DNA from: a bacterium
GTDB lineage: Bacteria > SZUA-182 > DTGQ01
Length of the DNA stretch: 23,388 bases
Direction: 5' to 3'
Assembly (NCBI GenBank): GCA_040755755.1
Contig: JBFLZW010000086.1
Coordinates: forward strand, 1-23,388
Made by a program: the position numbers and the translations under genes. The notes beneath the pieces are model-generated. The model was not told where the DNA came from and made no database searches. It saw only the letters and a program-made list of their open reading frames with translations. Shown piece after piece: positions 14,865 through 23,074 of the stretch; position 1 is the first letter of the stretch, and each line of letters begins with the position of its first letter.

Positions 14865-16880
14865 TTGAATAAATCCAAGAAAAATTTATTACTTCTCATA
14901 CTTACGGATATGGTACTTCTTGCCATATCTCATGCTGGATCATATTTTCTTCGCTTTGATCTGAAGCTCCCTCCTGCACAGTATCTGGCAAGTCTAAAAA
15001 ATACGCTCATACCCTTCATTTCATTCAAGATTTTTCTCTTCTATCGGTTCGATCTCTATCGTGGCATGTGGCGCTATACAGGTTTGAAGGACCTTGAGAA
15101 TATTGTCAAAGCCTCTCTGTCCAGCTCGTTATCAATCGCTTTCCTCACCTTCATTATTACCGGATTTCATGGATTTGCCCGTTCCGTATTCCTCATCGAC
15201 GGCCTTCTTACGGTTTTTCTTATCGGAGGGTGTCGGTTGGGAATCAGGCTGTACTTCTCGTATTTGAAAAAAGATGCCCTTCCCTGGAGCAGAAACGGGA
15301 GTGATTACAAAAGGAAAAAAAGGGTCCTGATTGTGGGAGCCGGTGATGCCGGAGAGAAGATCCTGCGGGAGATTAACGACAACAGGGATCTGATGCACTA
15401 TGAGCCGGTGGGGTTCCTTGATGACAATCCCCGGAAGGTTCACCGGCACATTCATGGAATTAAGGTTCTGGACAGCATTAAGAACGTTGTCCCGGTAGCC
15501 CGTGACAAGAACCTTGACGAGATTATTATTGCCATTCCTTCCGCATCTGCAGAGGAAATGCGCCGTATTATCGATTTGTGCCAGCAGACAGGAGTAAACT
15601 GCAAGACCATCCCTGGTATCGGAGAGCTGATTAACGATAAAGTAAGCATATCGGCTATTCGGGATGTATCCTACTCGGATCTTCTTGGCAGGAGTCCGGT
15701 TAATCTGGATGTAGAGAGAATCGGCGCTTATTTGAAAGGTAAATGTGTCCTGGTGACCGGGGCCGGGGGATCGATCGGTTCTGAGTTTTGCCGCCAGGTG
15801 GCAAGCTTCAAGCCGAAAGTCATGGTCATGATGGACCGGGCGGAAAGCAGTCTGTACGATATCGAAATGGAGTTACGGCACCTGGACCCTCACCAGATTG
15901 TTGTTCCGGTTTTAGGTTCAGTGACCTGCCTGGATCATGTTAAGAGGGTATTCGGTCAATATCAGCCGGAGGTAGTTTTCCACGCTGCTGCTTACAAGCA
16001 TGTTCCCATGATGGAGATCCATCCCTGGGAGGCGGTCTATAATAATATCCTGGGAACCAGGAACGTCCTGGATGCAGCGATGGAGGCGGGGGCTGAGAAA
16101 TTTGTTCTGGTCTCTACGGACAAGGCAGTGCGGCCAACCAATGTCATGGGTGCCAGCAAAAGAGTTGCTGAGATTATCTTACAGCTTACGTATGAAGAAT
16201 CCTTAAGGCTGACAGAGGTTCATGGGGAATCAGAATCACTGCTGACAAAGGTTATGGCTGTTCGCTTTGGAAACGTTATCGGGAGTGCAGGAAGCGTTAT
16301 CCCTCTGTTTAAAAAACAAATCGCTCGTGGCGGTCCGGTAACTGTTACCCATCCGGAGGTTACCCGCTACTTTATGACTATCAGTGAGGCAGTCCAGCTT
16401 ATTCTGCAGGCTGGAGCCATGGGTGAGAGCGGAGAGATTTATATTCTGAAGATGGGAAGGCCGGTCAGGATTCTGGATATGGCCAGAGATCTTATCCGGT
16501 TGTCCGGTTTTACACCGGATAAGGATATTCGTATCGAGATCACAGGGCTTCGGCCAGGCGAAAAACTCTATGAGGAACTGATCATTGAAGGCGAGGGGAT
16601 TGTTCCCACTTCTCATGAGAAACTTATGGTCTTGAGATGCACTGACAGCAGGGGAAACGGAATGTCATGCAGTGAGCTCAGGGAGAAGATCGAAGAACTG
16701 CTCGCCCTGGCCCAAAGAAACGACCGGAGGGGAATACAGGCAAAATTACAGGAAATTGTGCCCGAATATCAGCCTCAAACCTTCAAGCGAGAGGTGCAAT
16801 TTCAGTGTGAAAAGGTTGTTGATCTGGAGGATGATGATGAGATGGTGTTTGATGTCAAAGGGGCTGCTTTACCCAGGTAA
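14865..16880 (+). CDS. PglF/WbpM-type membrane UDP-HexNAc 4,6-dehydratase (polysaccharide biosynthesis protein)
   Basis: Converts UDP-GlcNAc-type sugars to UDP-4-keto-6-deoxy-HexNAc. Order of elements: about four transmembrane helices (10-30, 48-60, 85-105, 108-130); a first Rossmann domain with VLIVGAGDAG (154-163) of the CoA-binding type; then the catalytic SDR domain with VLVTGAGGSIGSE (295-307), FHAAAYKHVPMME (372-384), STDKAVRPTNVMGASKR (417-433) and late FGNVIGSAGSVIPLF. The Lys of the classical YxxxK is preceded by Met, as in large PglF-type enzymes, with the STDK Asp-Lys pair retained. The start is TTG at 14865, 9 nt after the upstream stop, with AGG at 14860-14862 as a weak ribosome site. 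Length is 671 aa. It would feed the DegT aminotransferase encoded upstream. Confidence 0.92.
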   Translation: MNKSKKNLLLLILTDMVLLAISHAGSYFLRFDLKLPPAQYLASLKNTLIPFISFKIFLFYRFDLYRGMWRYTGLKDLENIVKASLSSSLSIAFLTFIITGFHGFARSVFLIDGLLTVFLIGGCRLGIRLYFSYLKKDALPWSRNGSDYKRKKRVLIVGAGDAGEKILREINDNRDLMHYEPVGFLDDNPRKVHRHIHGIKVLDSIKNVVPVARDKNLDEIIIAIPSASAEEMRRIIDLCQQTGVNCKTIPGIGELINDKVSISAIRDVSYSDLLGRSPVNLDVERIGAYLKGKCVLVTGAGGSIGSEFCRQVASFKPKVMVMMDRAESSLYDIEMELRHLDPHQIVVPVLGSVTCLDHVKRVFGQYQPEVVFHAAAYKHVPMMEIHPWEAVYNNILGTRNVLDAAMEAGAEKFVLVSTDKAVRPTNVMGASKRVAEIILQLTYEESLRLTEVHGESESLLTKVMAVRFGNVIGSAGSVIPLFKKQIARGGPVTVTHPEVTRYFMTISEAVQLILQAGAMGESGEIYILKMGRPVRILDMARDLIRLSGFTPDKDIRIEITGLRPGEKLYEELIIEGEGIVPTSHEKLMVLRCTDSRGNGMSCSELREKIEELLALAQRNDRRGIQAKLQEIVPEYQPQTFKREVQFQCEKVVDLEDDDEMVFDVKGAALPR

Positions 16881-16911
16881 TTCGTAACCTGCTCAGAAAC
16901 TTCACCCGGCA

Positions 16912-18153
16912 ATGACTATCGAAGAGCAGATTATCTTAAGCTATGCTATCCCTCAGCTCGATCATGAGGATACCTGCCGCACGTACAGGGAAACGGCAGG
17001 ATGGAAGAAGGTCAGTTGGGACCGGGTGCTGAAGCTGGCTCTCTTCCATGATGTGTTTCCATCAGTTTACCATCATCTGGAATATATCGGCTGGTCAGAT
17101 ATCCCGGCAGAGGTGGTTGCGAAATTCCGGAAAGAGTGGCGTCAGCATCTTGCCCGAAATATTATCTTATCCGATGAGCTGAATCGTATTCTTGGACTTT
17201 TTGCCGGAGAGAAGGTGAAAGCCATTCCCCTGAAAGGAGCTCTTCTGGCGGAATTGTTCTATCCGGATATGACGCTGCGGTCATTCAGTGATCTGGATAT
17301 CTGGATCAGGCCGATGGATATCGAGATGGCAGGGGAGCTCCTTCAGCAGCTTGGCTATGAACAATATTTTCACCTCGATGGGAGTAAGGCGATAGAAAAT
17401 GTTTGTGACATCTTATTCTATCGGTGCTTACGGGCAGGCCCCAGGATAAGTGTCGAGCTTCACCATCGACTGGTCAAAACGAGGGATTATCCGGCTATTC
17501 CTGAAGAGGAGTGGTGGCATCAGACTCAGGAGATATGGATTAATGGCCAGCGTTACTTTTCCCTTGCCCCTGACGATATGCTTATCTATCTGACGATAAA
17601 GATTCATGCTTCAGCCTACTGCTATCTCAAGCAATTTATCGACTTACATCAGCTCCTTACCCTCTGGGGCAGCAAACTGAATTGGGAGTGTATTTACCAG
17701 ACTGCTGAAAAGACGGGCATGCTGAATAACCTTCTTTTTGTCCTTGTGACTCTGGAACATCTCTTCGCCCCGTATGGTATATCGATACCTCATGCAGGGA
17801 ACAACCATTGGGTGAGATCAAGAATGGGACCCGTGCGTCTCCATTTTTTTGAACATATCTTCAACCGGCAAACGATCCTTCGCGGCCGGTACGGCCGCGA
17901 TCTGCGGAAGGGGCTCTGCCTCCTCCTGAACGATCGGATGGCCGATTCGATTACCTCCTGTCTCAGAGTTCTTTTCCCTTCCTCCGGGGCGATCTGTGCC
18001 CGCTATCTTACCTTGCCCCGCTCCAAAAAATTTTACCTCTATTATTGCCTCAATCCCTTTTTAATCATTTACTGGCTGTTTCGAGGGTTGGTGGTCAAAT
18101 CGACTGATGGACACGGGCTGGGAACCCTCCTCGGTCCGGTGAATCAGAAGTAA
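16912..18153 (+). CDS. Nucleotidyltransferase-fold family protein (NTP_transf_5-like)
   Basis: The protein carries a minimal nucleotidyltransferase signature: VKAIPLKGALLAELFYPD (102-119), followed by TLRSFSDLDIWI, in which Asp127 and Asp129 would bind metal. The LKG-x-n-Y-x-n-R-x-x-x-D-x-D layout is that of the uncharacterised nucleotidyltransferase family PF14907, whose members often lie in EPS or exosortase loci (recollection). The remaining sequence is helical with several Trp and His, and the C-terminus has a hydrophobic stretch (about 375-400). The ATG at 16912 has no clear ribosome site. It is the last + strand gene and converges on the DHOD-like gene 104 nt away. The target (protein or glycan) and nucleotide are unknown. 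Confidence 0.75.
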   Translation: MTIEEQIILSYAIPQLDHEDTCRTYRETAGWKKVSWDRVLKLALFHDVFPSVYHHLEYIGWSDIPAEVVAKFRKEWRQHLARNIILSDELNRILGLFAGEKVKAIPLKGALLAELFYPDMTLRSFSDLDIWIRPMDIEMAGELLQQLGYEQYFHLDGSKAIENVCDILFYRCLRAGPRISVELHHRLVKTRDYPAIPEEEWWHQTQEIWINGQRYFSLAPDDMLIYLTIKIHASAYCYLKQFIDLHQLLTLWGSKLNWECIYQTAEKTGMLNNLLFVLVTLEHLFAPYGISIPHAGNNHWVRSRMGPVRLHFFEHIFNRQTILRGRYGRDLRKGLCLLLNDRMADSITSCLRVLFPSSGAICARYLTLPRSKKFYLYYCLNPFLIIYWLFRGLVVKSTDGHGLGTLLGPVNQK

Positions 18154-18204
18154 TATTCTCTCCATTTCTCCCGCCCTCCCACTCCTCTGCTTTTCTCTGG
18201 CTTA

Positions 18205-18224
18205 CCTCTGTGCCTCTGTGGTGG
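18205..18224 (+). repeat. CCTCTGTG tandem pair, resembling a dispersed intergenic repeat
   Basis: The convergent intergenic region 18154-18257 holds CCTCTGTGCCTCTGTGGTGG, two direct copies of an 8-mer followed by GTGG, then GCCTTTGCCTTTGC. The text resembles a CTCTGTGnCTCTGTGGT-like sequence that I recall as common between genes in several environmental bacterial groups; only this single copy is seen here. The stretch upstream (18156-18200) is strongly pyrimidine-rich. No clear terminator hairpin is seen. Confidence 0.45.
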
Positions 18225-18257
18225 CCTTTGCCTTTGCTTTTTACTCGGTCTTCCCTC

Positions 18258-19259
18258 CTAAAAAGCCTTCTCCCGGAAGCTGTGGAGCGCTTTCATATAA
18301 TTAGCCCGCTCGAAAGCAGCCGGATCTTCCACGGATTTCTGGCTCATACTCCCCTTGAGCTGACTGACAGAGGTATATTCTTTTCGCTCCATCCAGGTTT
18401 CCATGTCCCGGAGAACAGTGCCAAGGTGCGATATGCCATTGCGCAGCAGTGCCGAGCAGAGCATGGTTACATCCGCGCCTGCCAACAGCGCTTTTAAAGC
18501 ATCTTCCGCTGTATGGATGCCGCTGCTAACAGCCAGGCTGCATGGAATCCGGCCAGAGAGAATTGCCACCCACCGCAAAGGCAGCCGCAGGGCATCGGAG
18601 GTACTCAAGGTTACCTGCGGCACCACCTCCAGGTTCTCCAGGTCAAAATCCGGCTGGTAAAACCGGTTGAAGAGCACCAGCCCATCTGCGCCAGCCTCGA
18701 CCAGAGCCCTGGCCATAGCTGCCGTCGAGCTGAAGCAGGGATTCAATTTCATGGCCACCGGAATCCGGACCCTTTGTTTAACTTCCCGTAAAATATCCAG
18801 ATACAGAGCTTCGATTCTGGTGCCCGGCAATTTCGGATTGGTAGCGATATAGTAGGCATTCAGCTCCAGAGCGTCTGCACCTGCCTCGGCGATCTTTTCA
18901 GCATACGTGAGCCATCCGCCGGTTGTAACTCCGTTCAGGCTGGCTATAACCGGGATATCCACTGCCTCTTTGACCTTCCCGATGTGCTCCAGGTATTCTT
19001 CCGGCCCAAGGTGATACTCTTTGGGTTCAGGAAAGTAGGAGAGGGCCTCGGGAAACCATTCGTAGTGGTAGCTGGTGTAGTAATTCAGCTCCAGGGTGTC
19101 ATGGATAATTTGCTCCTCAAAGAGTGAGTGCAGAACAACAGCCGATGCTCCGGCATCCTCCAGGGCTTTAATCTTGCCGATATCCGCGCACAGGGGGGAA
19201 GAGGAAGGCACCAGAGGATTTTTCAAGGTTAATCCCAAATAACTGGTTGATAGATCCAT
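18258..19259 (-). CDS. Dihydroorotate dehydrogenase-like flavoprotein
   Basis: A class 1 DHOD-like TIM-barrel, 333 aa. The N-terminus MDLSTSYLGLTLKNPLVPSSS matches DHOD barrel entry. FMN/phosphate-binding parts are visible as IPVAMKLNP (166-174), AVSSGIHTAEDALKALLAGADVTMLCSALL (243-272), plus ELNAY (132-136). True DHODs have a catalytic Cys or Ser in an N-x-S-C-P-N loop, but here the loop reads ELNAYYIATNP, so no Cys/Ser base is seen. It is therefore probably not the pyrimidine-pathway enzyme but a relative with another oxidoreductase role. It lies 42 nt downstream of nifJ on the same strand, so the pair forms an apparent operon. A good ribosome site (AAGGA, 19269-19273) is 9 nt before its ATG. 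A PFOR partner role is inference only. Confidence 0.83.
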   Translation of the reverse strand: MDLSTSYLGLTLKNPLVPSSSPLCADIGKIKALEDAGASAVVLHSLFEEQIIHDTLELNYYTSYHYEWFPEALSYFPEPKEYHLGPEEYLEHIGKVKEAVDIPVIASLNGVTTGGWLTYAEKIAEAGADALELNAYYIATNPKLPGTRIEALYLDILREVKQRVRIPVAMKLNPCFSSTAAMARALVEAGADGLVLFNRFYQPDFDLENLEVVPQVTLSTSDALRLPLRWVAILSGRIPCSLAVSSGIHTAEDALKALLAGADVTMLCSALLRNGISHLGTVLRDMETWMERKEYTSVSQLKGSMSQKSVEDPAAFERANYMKALHSFREKAF

Positions 19260-19271
19260 GATTTTCAGTCC

Positions 19272-19291
19272 TTATAATATATTATAATATA
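19272..19291 (-). repeat. Two perfect TTATAATATA copies between nifJ and the DHOD-like gene
   Basis: Positions 19272-19281 and 19282-19291 are identical 10-mers, followed by TTTATAAT, giving a very AT-rich spacer in an otherwise GC-rich region. It begins next to the DHOD-like ribosome site. The role is unknown: it may be an unstructured leader or a site for cleavage of the bicistronic mRNA. Confidence 0.6.
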
Positions 19292-19301
19292 TTTATAATC
19301 C

Positions 19302-22300
19302 TCATTCAGAGTGATATTCGATCCGGGCCAGTTGCTCGTACAGAAAGAAGCGGTTCTTTACATCCTTCCGGGCCAGCTCCAGAAGCCGCCTGGCCTCCTC
19401 CGGTTTGCTCTTGGTCAGCATCTTATACCGGTTTTCCAGATAGATATACTCTTCCAGGGGAATTTTGGGCGGCTTGGAATCAAGGGTGAGGGGGTTCTTC
19501 CCCTCCTTGATCCGATCCGGGTTAAAGCGCAGCAGATTCCAGTGACCGCTGTCAACGGCTGCCTTCTGGTTGGTCAGGGCCAGGCTGGTATTGATTCCCT
19601 GCCCGATACAATGGCTGTAGGCAAGGATCAGGGACGGCCCTTCATACTGCTCGGCTTCGACCAGTGCCTTGACGGTTTGCTGGTCGTCAGCTCCAAAAGC
19701 CACCTTGGCTACGTAGATGTAGCCATAGGTCATGGCTATCATGGCCAGATCCTTTTTGGGCAGATACTTTCCTCCTGCGGCAAATTTGGCCACTGCGGCC
19801 CTGGGAGTTGCCTTGGACATCTGGCCGCCGGTATTCGAATAGACCTCGGTATCGAGGACCAGGACATTGATATTCCGGTTGGCGGAAAGAACATGATCCA
19901 GCCCATCGGAATCGATATCATACGCCCATCCATCGCCGCCGATGATCCAGACATCCTTTTTGACCAGATAGTCGGCCAGACTGGAAAGGTGCCGGACTTC
20001 CGGAGATTGCAGCAATTTCAGTTTATCCTTCAGCACCTTGACCCGCTCCCTCTGGTCGGCGATTTCCTGCTCGGTGTTTTGCGGTGCCTCCAGGATAGCC
20101 GACGCCAACTGGTCTCCCACCTTTCCGGCCAGGTGCTGCAATAATTTTCTGGCCTGTTGGGTATGCTTGTCAATGGCGAGGCGCAGGCCAAAACCAAACT
20201 CGGCATTATCCTCAAACAGGGGGTTGTTCCAGGCAGGTCCTCTGCCTTCCCGGTTCCTGGTCCAGGGGGTGGTGGGCAGATTTCCCCCGTATATCGATGA
20301 GCAGCCTGTGGCATTGCCGATGACCGCCCGGTCGCCGAACAATTGACTGATCAGCCGGATATACTGGGTTTCCCCACAACCGGAGCAGGCCCCGGAATAC
20401 TCGAAAAGAGGTTGAAGGAATTGAGCGCCCTTGACCGTCGAAACATTCAGCCGGGTCCTGTCCGGGTCAGGGATACTGAGGAAAAATTCATAGTTTCGCT
20501 CTTCCTCCTCCCGCCTGGGTGGCTGCGGATAAAGATTGATGGCCCGCAGCCTGGTTTCTTTCTTGTTTTTGGCCGGGCAGGCCTGCACGCAGAGCCCGCA
20601 GCCCGTGCAGTCCTCCGGTGCCACCTGGACCGTGAATTTCATGCCGGGAAAATCCTTCCCCTTATAATCCGCCGACTTGAAGGTTTCCGGTGCTCCGACA
20701 AGGTTCCGGGGATCATAAACCTTGGTTCGAATCGTGGCATGGGGGCAGACAAAAGAGCAGCGGTTGCACTGGATGCAGACTTGCGGGTCCCAGATCGGAA
20801 TCTCCAGGGCGATGTTTCGCTTCTCGTACCGGGTGGTGCCTGACGGGTAGGTCCCATCGGCGGGCATGGCACTGACCGGCAGATCATCGCCGCGGCCAGC
20901 TATCATTTTGGCGGTGACGTGGCGCACAAACTCAGGGGCATCTTTGGGAATCGACGGTCTTCTCTGCATACCCTCGGCGGATGTTCTTCGGACAGCGCTT
21001 TCCGGTCCGGGGGTTACCTCTTCCCCGGCCACGATTGACTGGCGGTCAAAGGTGCTGGTGACTTTGGCAGGCACCGGCACCTCATGGAGATTGGCCAGGG
21101 CATGATCCACTGCCTTGAAATTCATCTGGACAATCTGCTCACCCTTTTTGCCGTAGCTTTCCTGAATAGCCTCCTTGATCTTGGCTATGGCCTCATCCCG
21201 GGGGAGGACACCGGAAATGGCAAAGAAGCAGGTTTGCATAATGGTATTGATGCGGACTCCCAGTTGGGCCTCTTTGGCCACGGTAAAGGCATCGATGGTG
21301 TAAAGTTTCATCTTTTTATCGATGATCTGCTGCTGATCCGACCGGGGAAGGGTATCCCAGACCTTATCAGGTCCGGCAGGGCTATTCAGCAGAAAAGTGG
21401 CCCCCTGCGCAGCCGTGGACAGCATATCGTACCGTTCGAGAAATACCGGCTGGTGGCAGGCAATGAAATTGGCCTGCTGAATCAGGTAAGGAGAGTGGAT
21501 CGGTTTTTTTCCGAACCGGAGATGGGAAATAGTCACCGAGCCCGCTTTTTTGGAATCATAGACAAAATACCCCTGGGCATAATTATCCGTTCCCTCGCCA
21601 ATGATCTTGATGGAATTTTTGTTGGCTCCTACCGTGCCGTCAGCCCCAAGGCCATAGAAAATGGCCCGGATCGTATCCTCTTTCTCGATGGAAAAGGAAG
21701 GATCGTAATCAATGCTTGTCCGGGTGAGATCGTCATTGATACCGATGGTAAAACGGTTCTTGGGCCGCTCTTTCTTCATTTCCTGAAACAGGCCGTTAAC
21801 CATGGCCGGAGTAAACTCTTTAGAGCCAATGCCGTATCGTCCGCCGATGATTCTTGGTTGAGAAGAAATCTGTGCTTCCTGGAGGGAGGCCACAACATCG
21901 AGGTAGAGCGGCTCGCCGATGCTGCCTGGCTCTTTTGTCCGGTCAAGCACAGCGATAACCTTCACGCTGGCTGGCAGGGCCTGGAGAAAATGTCCTGGTG
22001 AAAAGGGGCGATAGAGGTGCACTCTGATTATACCGACCTTTTCTCCCTGTGCAGCCAGGTACTCCACGGTTTCCTGGGCTGTATCGGCCCCTGATCCCAT
22101 GATCACGATAACCCGTTCCGCATCGGGTGCGCCCGCATAATCAAACAGATGATACTGCCTGCCGGTCAGATCGGCGAAGCGGTCCATGGTTTTCTGGACA
22201 ATATCGGGACAGGCCAGGTAGTAGGGGTTTGCGGCCTCACGGCTTTGAAAGTAGACATCGGGGTTCTGAGACGTTCCCCTGATGAAGGGATTGTCCGGTG

Positions 22301-22925
22301 AAAGCGCCCGGCTGCGGTGAGCCAGAACCAGATCATCGTTGATCATGGCCGAGATATCGTCCCGGCTGAGCTGCTCGATTTTATTCATTTCATGGGAGGT
22401 ACGAAAGCCGTCGAAAAAGTGCAGAAAGGGAACTCTCGCCTCCAGGGTAGCGGCCTGGGCAATCAGGGCAAAATCCATGGCTTCCTGGACCGATCCGGCA
22501 GCCAGAAAGGCAAAGCCTGTAGCTCTGGCAGCCATGACATCGGTGTGATCGCCAAAAATGGACAATGCCTGACAGGCTATCGACCGGGCCGCTATATGGA
22601 ATACGGTCGGAGTCAGCTCTCCGGCAATTTTAAACATATTGGGGATCATCAGGAGTAACCCCTGTGAAGCGGTAAAGGTAGTGCTCAGGGCACCGGCCTG
22701 CAAGGCTCCATGAATGGCAGCCGCAGCTCCTTTCTCGCTTTGCATTTCATTTACCAGCGGCACCGTCCCCCAGATGTTGGTTTGTCCCGCATTGGACCAC
22801 TCGTCCGCCCACTCGGCCATGGGCGAAGAAGGGGTTATGGGATAGATTGCAATTACTTCATTTGTTTGATGAGCTACATAAGCCGCAGCCTCGTTGCCAT
22901 CAATAGTTACCATTCGCCTGGCCAT
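19302..22925 (-). CDS. nifJ: Pyruvate:ferredoxin (flavodoxin) oxidoreductase
   Basis: Catalyses pyruvate + CoA + oxidised ferredoxin/flavodoxin to acetyl-CoA + CO2, reversibly, in the cytoplasm of anaerobes (EC 1.2.7.1). All domains of the single-chain enzyme are present in 1207 aa: the N-terminal pyruvate-binding domain with YPITPSSPMAE (28-38); the gamma-type domain; two 4Fe-4S motifs, C717-x2-C720-x2-C723-x3-C727 and C773-x2-C776-x2-C779-x3-C783; a further Cys pair in CSGCGE (C847, C850) for the third cluster; and the TPP region GGDGWAYDI near 995, with NTGGQMSKATPR after it. The ATG at 22925 has GGAGAA (22931-22936, reverse strand) 5 nt upstream. The gene is GC-richer than the glycan locus. 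It is probably cotranscribed with the DHOD-like gene. It may serve pyruvate catabolism or CO2 fixation. Confidence 0.97.
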   Translation of the reverse strand: MARRMVTIDGNEAAAYVAHQTNEVIAIYPITPSSPMAEWADEWSNAGQTNIWGTVPLVNEMQSEKGAAAAIHGALQAGALSTTFTASQGLLLMIPNMFKIAGELTPTVFHIAARSIACQALSIFGDHTDVMAARATGFAFLAAGSVQEAMDFALIAQAATLEARVPFLHFFDGFRTSHEMNKIEQLSRDDISAMINDDLVLAHRSRALSPDNPFIRGTSQNPDVYFQSREAANPYYLACPDIVQKTMDRFADLTGRQYHLFDYAGAPDAERVIVIMGSGADTAQETVEYLAAQGEKVGIIRVHLYRPFSPGHFLQALPASVKVIAVLDRTKEPGSIGEPLYLDVVASLQEAQISSQPRIIGGRYGIGSKEFTPAMVNGLFQEMKKERPKNRFTIGINDDLTRTSIDYDPSFSIEKEDTIRAIFYGLGADGTVGANKNSIKIIGEGTDNYAQGYFVYDSKKAGSVTISHLRFGKKPIHSPYLIQQANFIACHQPVFLERYDMLSTAAQGATFLLNSPAGPDKVWDTLPRSDQQQIIDKKMKLYTIDAFTVAKEAQLGVRINTIMQTCFFAISGVLPRDEAIAKIKEAIQESYGKKGEQIVQMNFKAVDHALANLHEVPVPAKVTSTFDRQSIVAGEEVTPGPESAVRRTSAEGMQRRPSIPKDAPEFVRHVTAKMIAGRGDDLPVSAMPADGTYPSGTTRYEKRNIALEIPIWDPQVCIQCNRCSFVCPHATIRTKVYDPRNLVGAPETFKSADYKGKDFPGMKFTVQVAPEDCTGCGLCVQACPAKNKKETRLRAINLYPQPPRREEEERNYEFFLSIPDPDRTRLNVSTVKGAQFLQPLFEYSGACSGCGETQYIRLISQLFGDRAVIGNATGCSSIYGGNLPTTPWTRNREGRGPAWNNPLFEDNAEFGFGLRLAIDKHTQQARKLLQHLAGKVGDQLASAILEAPQNTEQEIADQRERVKVLKDKLKLLQSPEVRHLSSLADYLVKKDVWIIGGDGWAYDIDSDGLDHVLSANRNINVLVLDTEVYSNTGGQMSKATPRAAVAKFAAGGKYLPKKDLAMIAMTYGYIYVAKVAFGADDQQTVKALVEAEQYEGPSLILAYSHCIGQGINTSLALTNQKAAVDSGHWNLLRFNPDRIKEGKNPLTLDSKPPKIPLEEYIYLENRYKMLTKSKPEEARRLLELARKDVKNRFFLYEQLARIEYHSE

Positions 22926-23074
22926 AATAGTTCTCCACTCTTACTCTACTCGAGAGATTTCAATATATTCAATATGTTCGATTTAAATCCACCACCCGCA
23001 CGGCGTTATGACTACTCTTCGGCATATAATAGTTAATCTTTCGCCTCCGGGTCGGACCAAGAGAACATATTGTT
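22926..23074 (-). other. Leader/intergenic region upstream of nifJ
   Basis: 149 nt between the transposase remnant and nifJ. It holds the nifJ ribosome site and, read on the - strand, a weak promoter-like pair, TTGAAT and TAGAGT, separated by 18 nt. Each matches the sigma-70 consensus at four of six positions. A short repeated TTCAATAT is visible on the + strand at about 22959-22974. Neither is more than suggestive. Confidence 0.3.

Noticed and set aside
18210-18497. + strand frame overlapping the end of the DHOD-like gene
   Set aside because: It is a shadow of the DHOD-like coding region, starting in the intergenic repeat, with no recognisable domain.
19311-20144. Long + strand open frame (277 codons) antisense to nifJ
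   Set aside because: It lies wholly inside nifJ, a strongly supported gene, and its protein has no recognisable motif. Long antisense frames are common in GC-rich genes.
21084-22001. Long + strand open frame (305 codons) antisense to nifJ
   Set aside because: Same reason: no motif, no ribosome site, and fully within the pyruvate-binding domains of nifJ.
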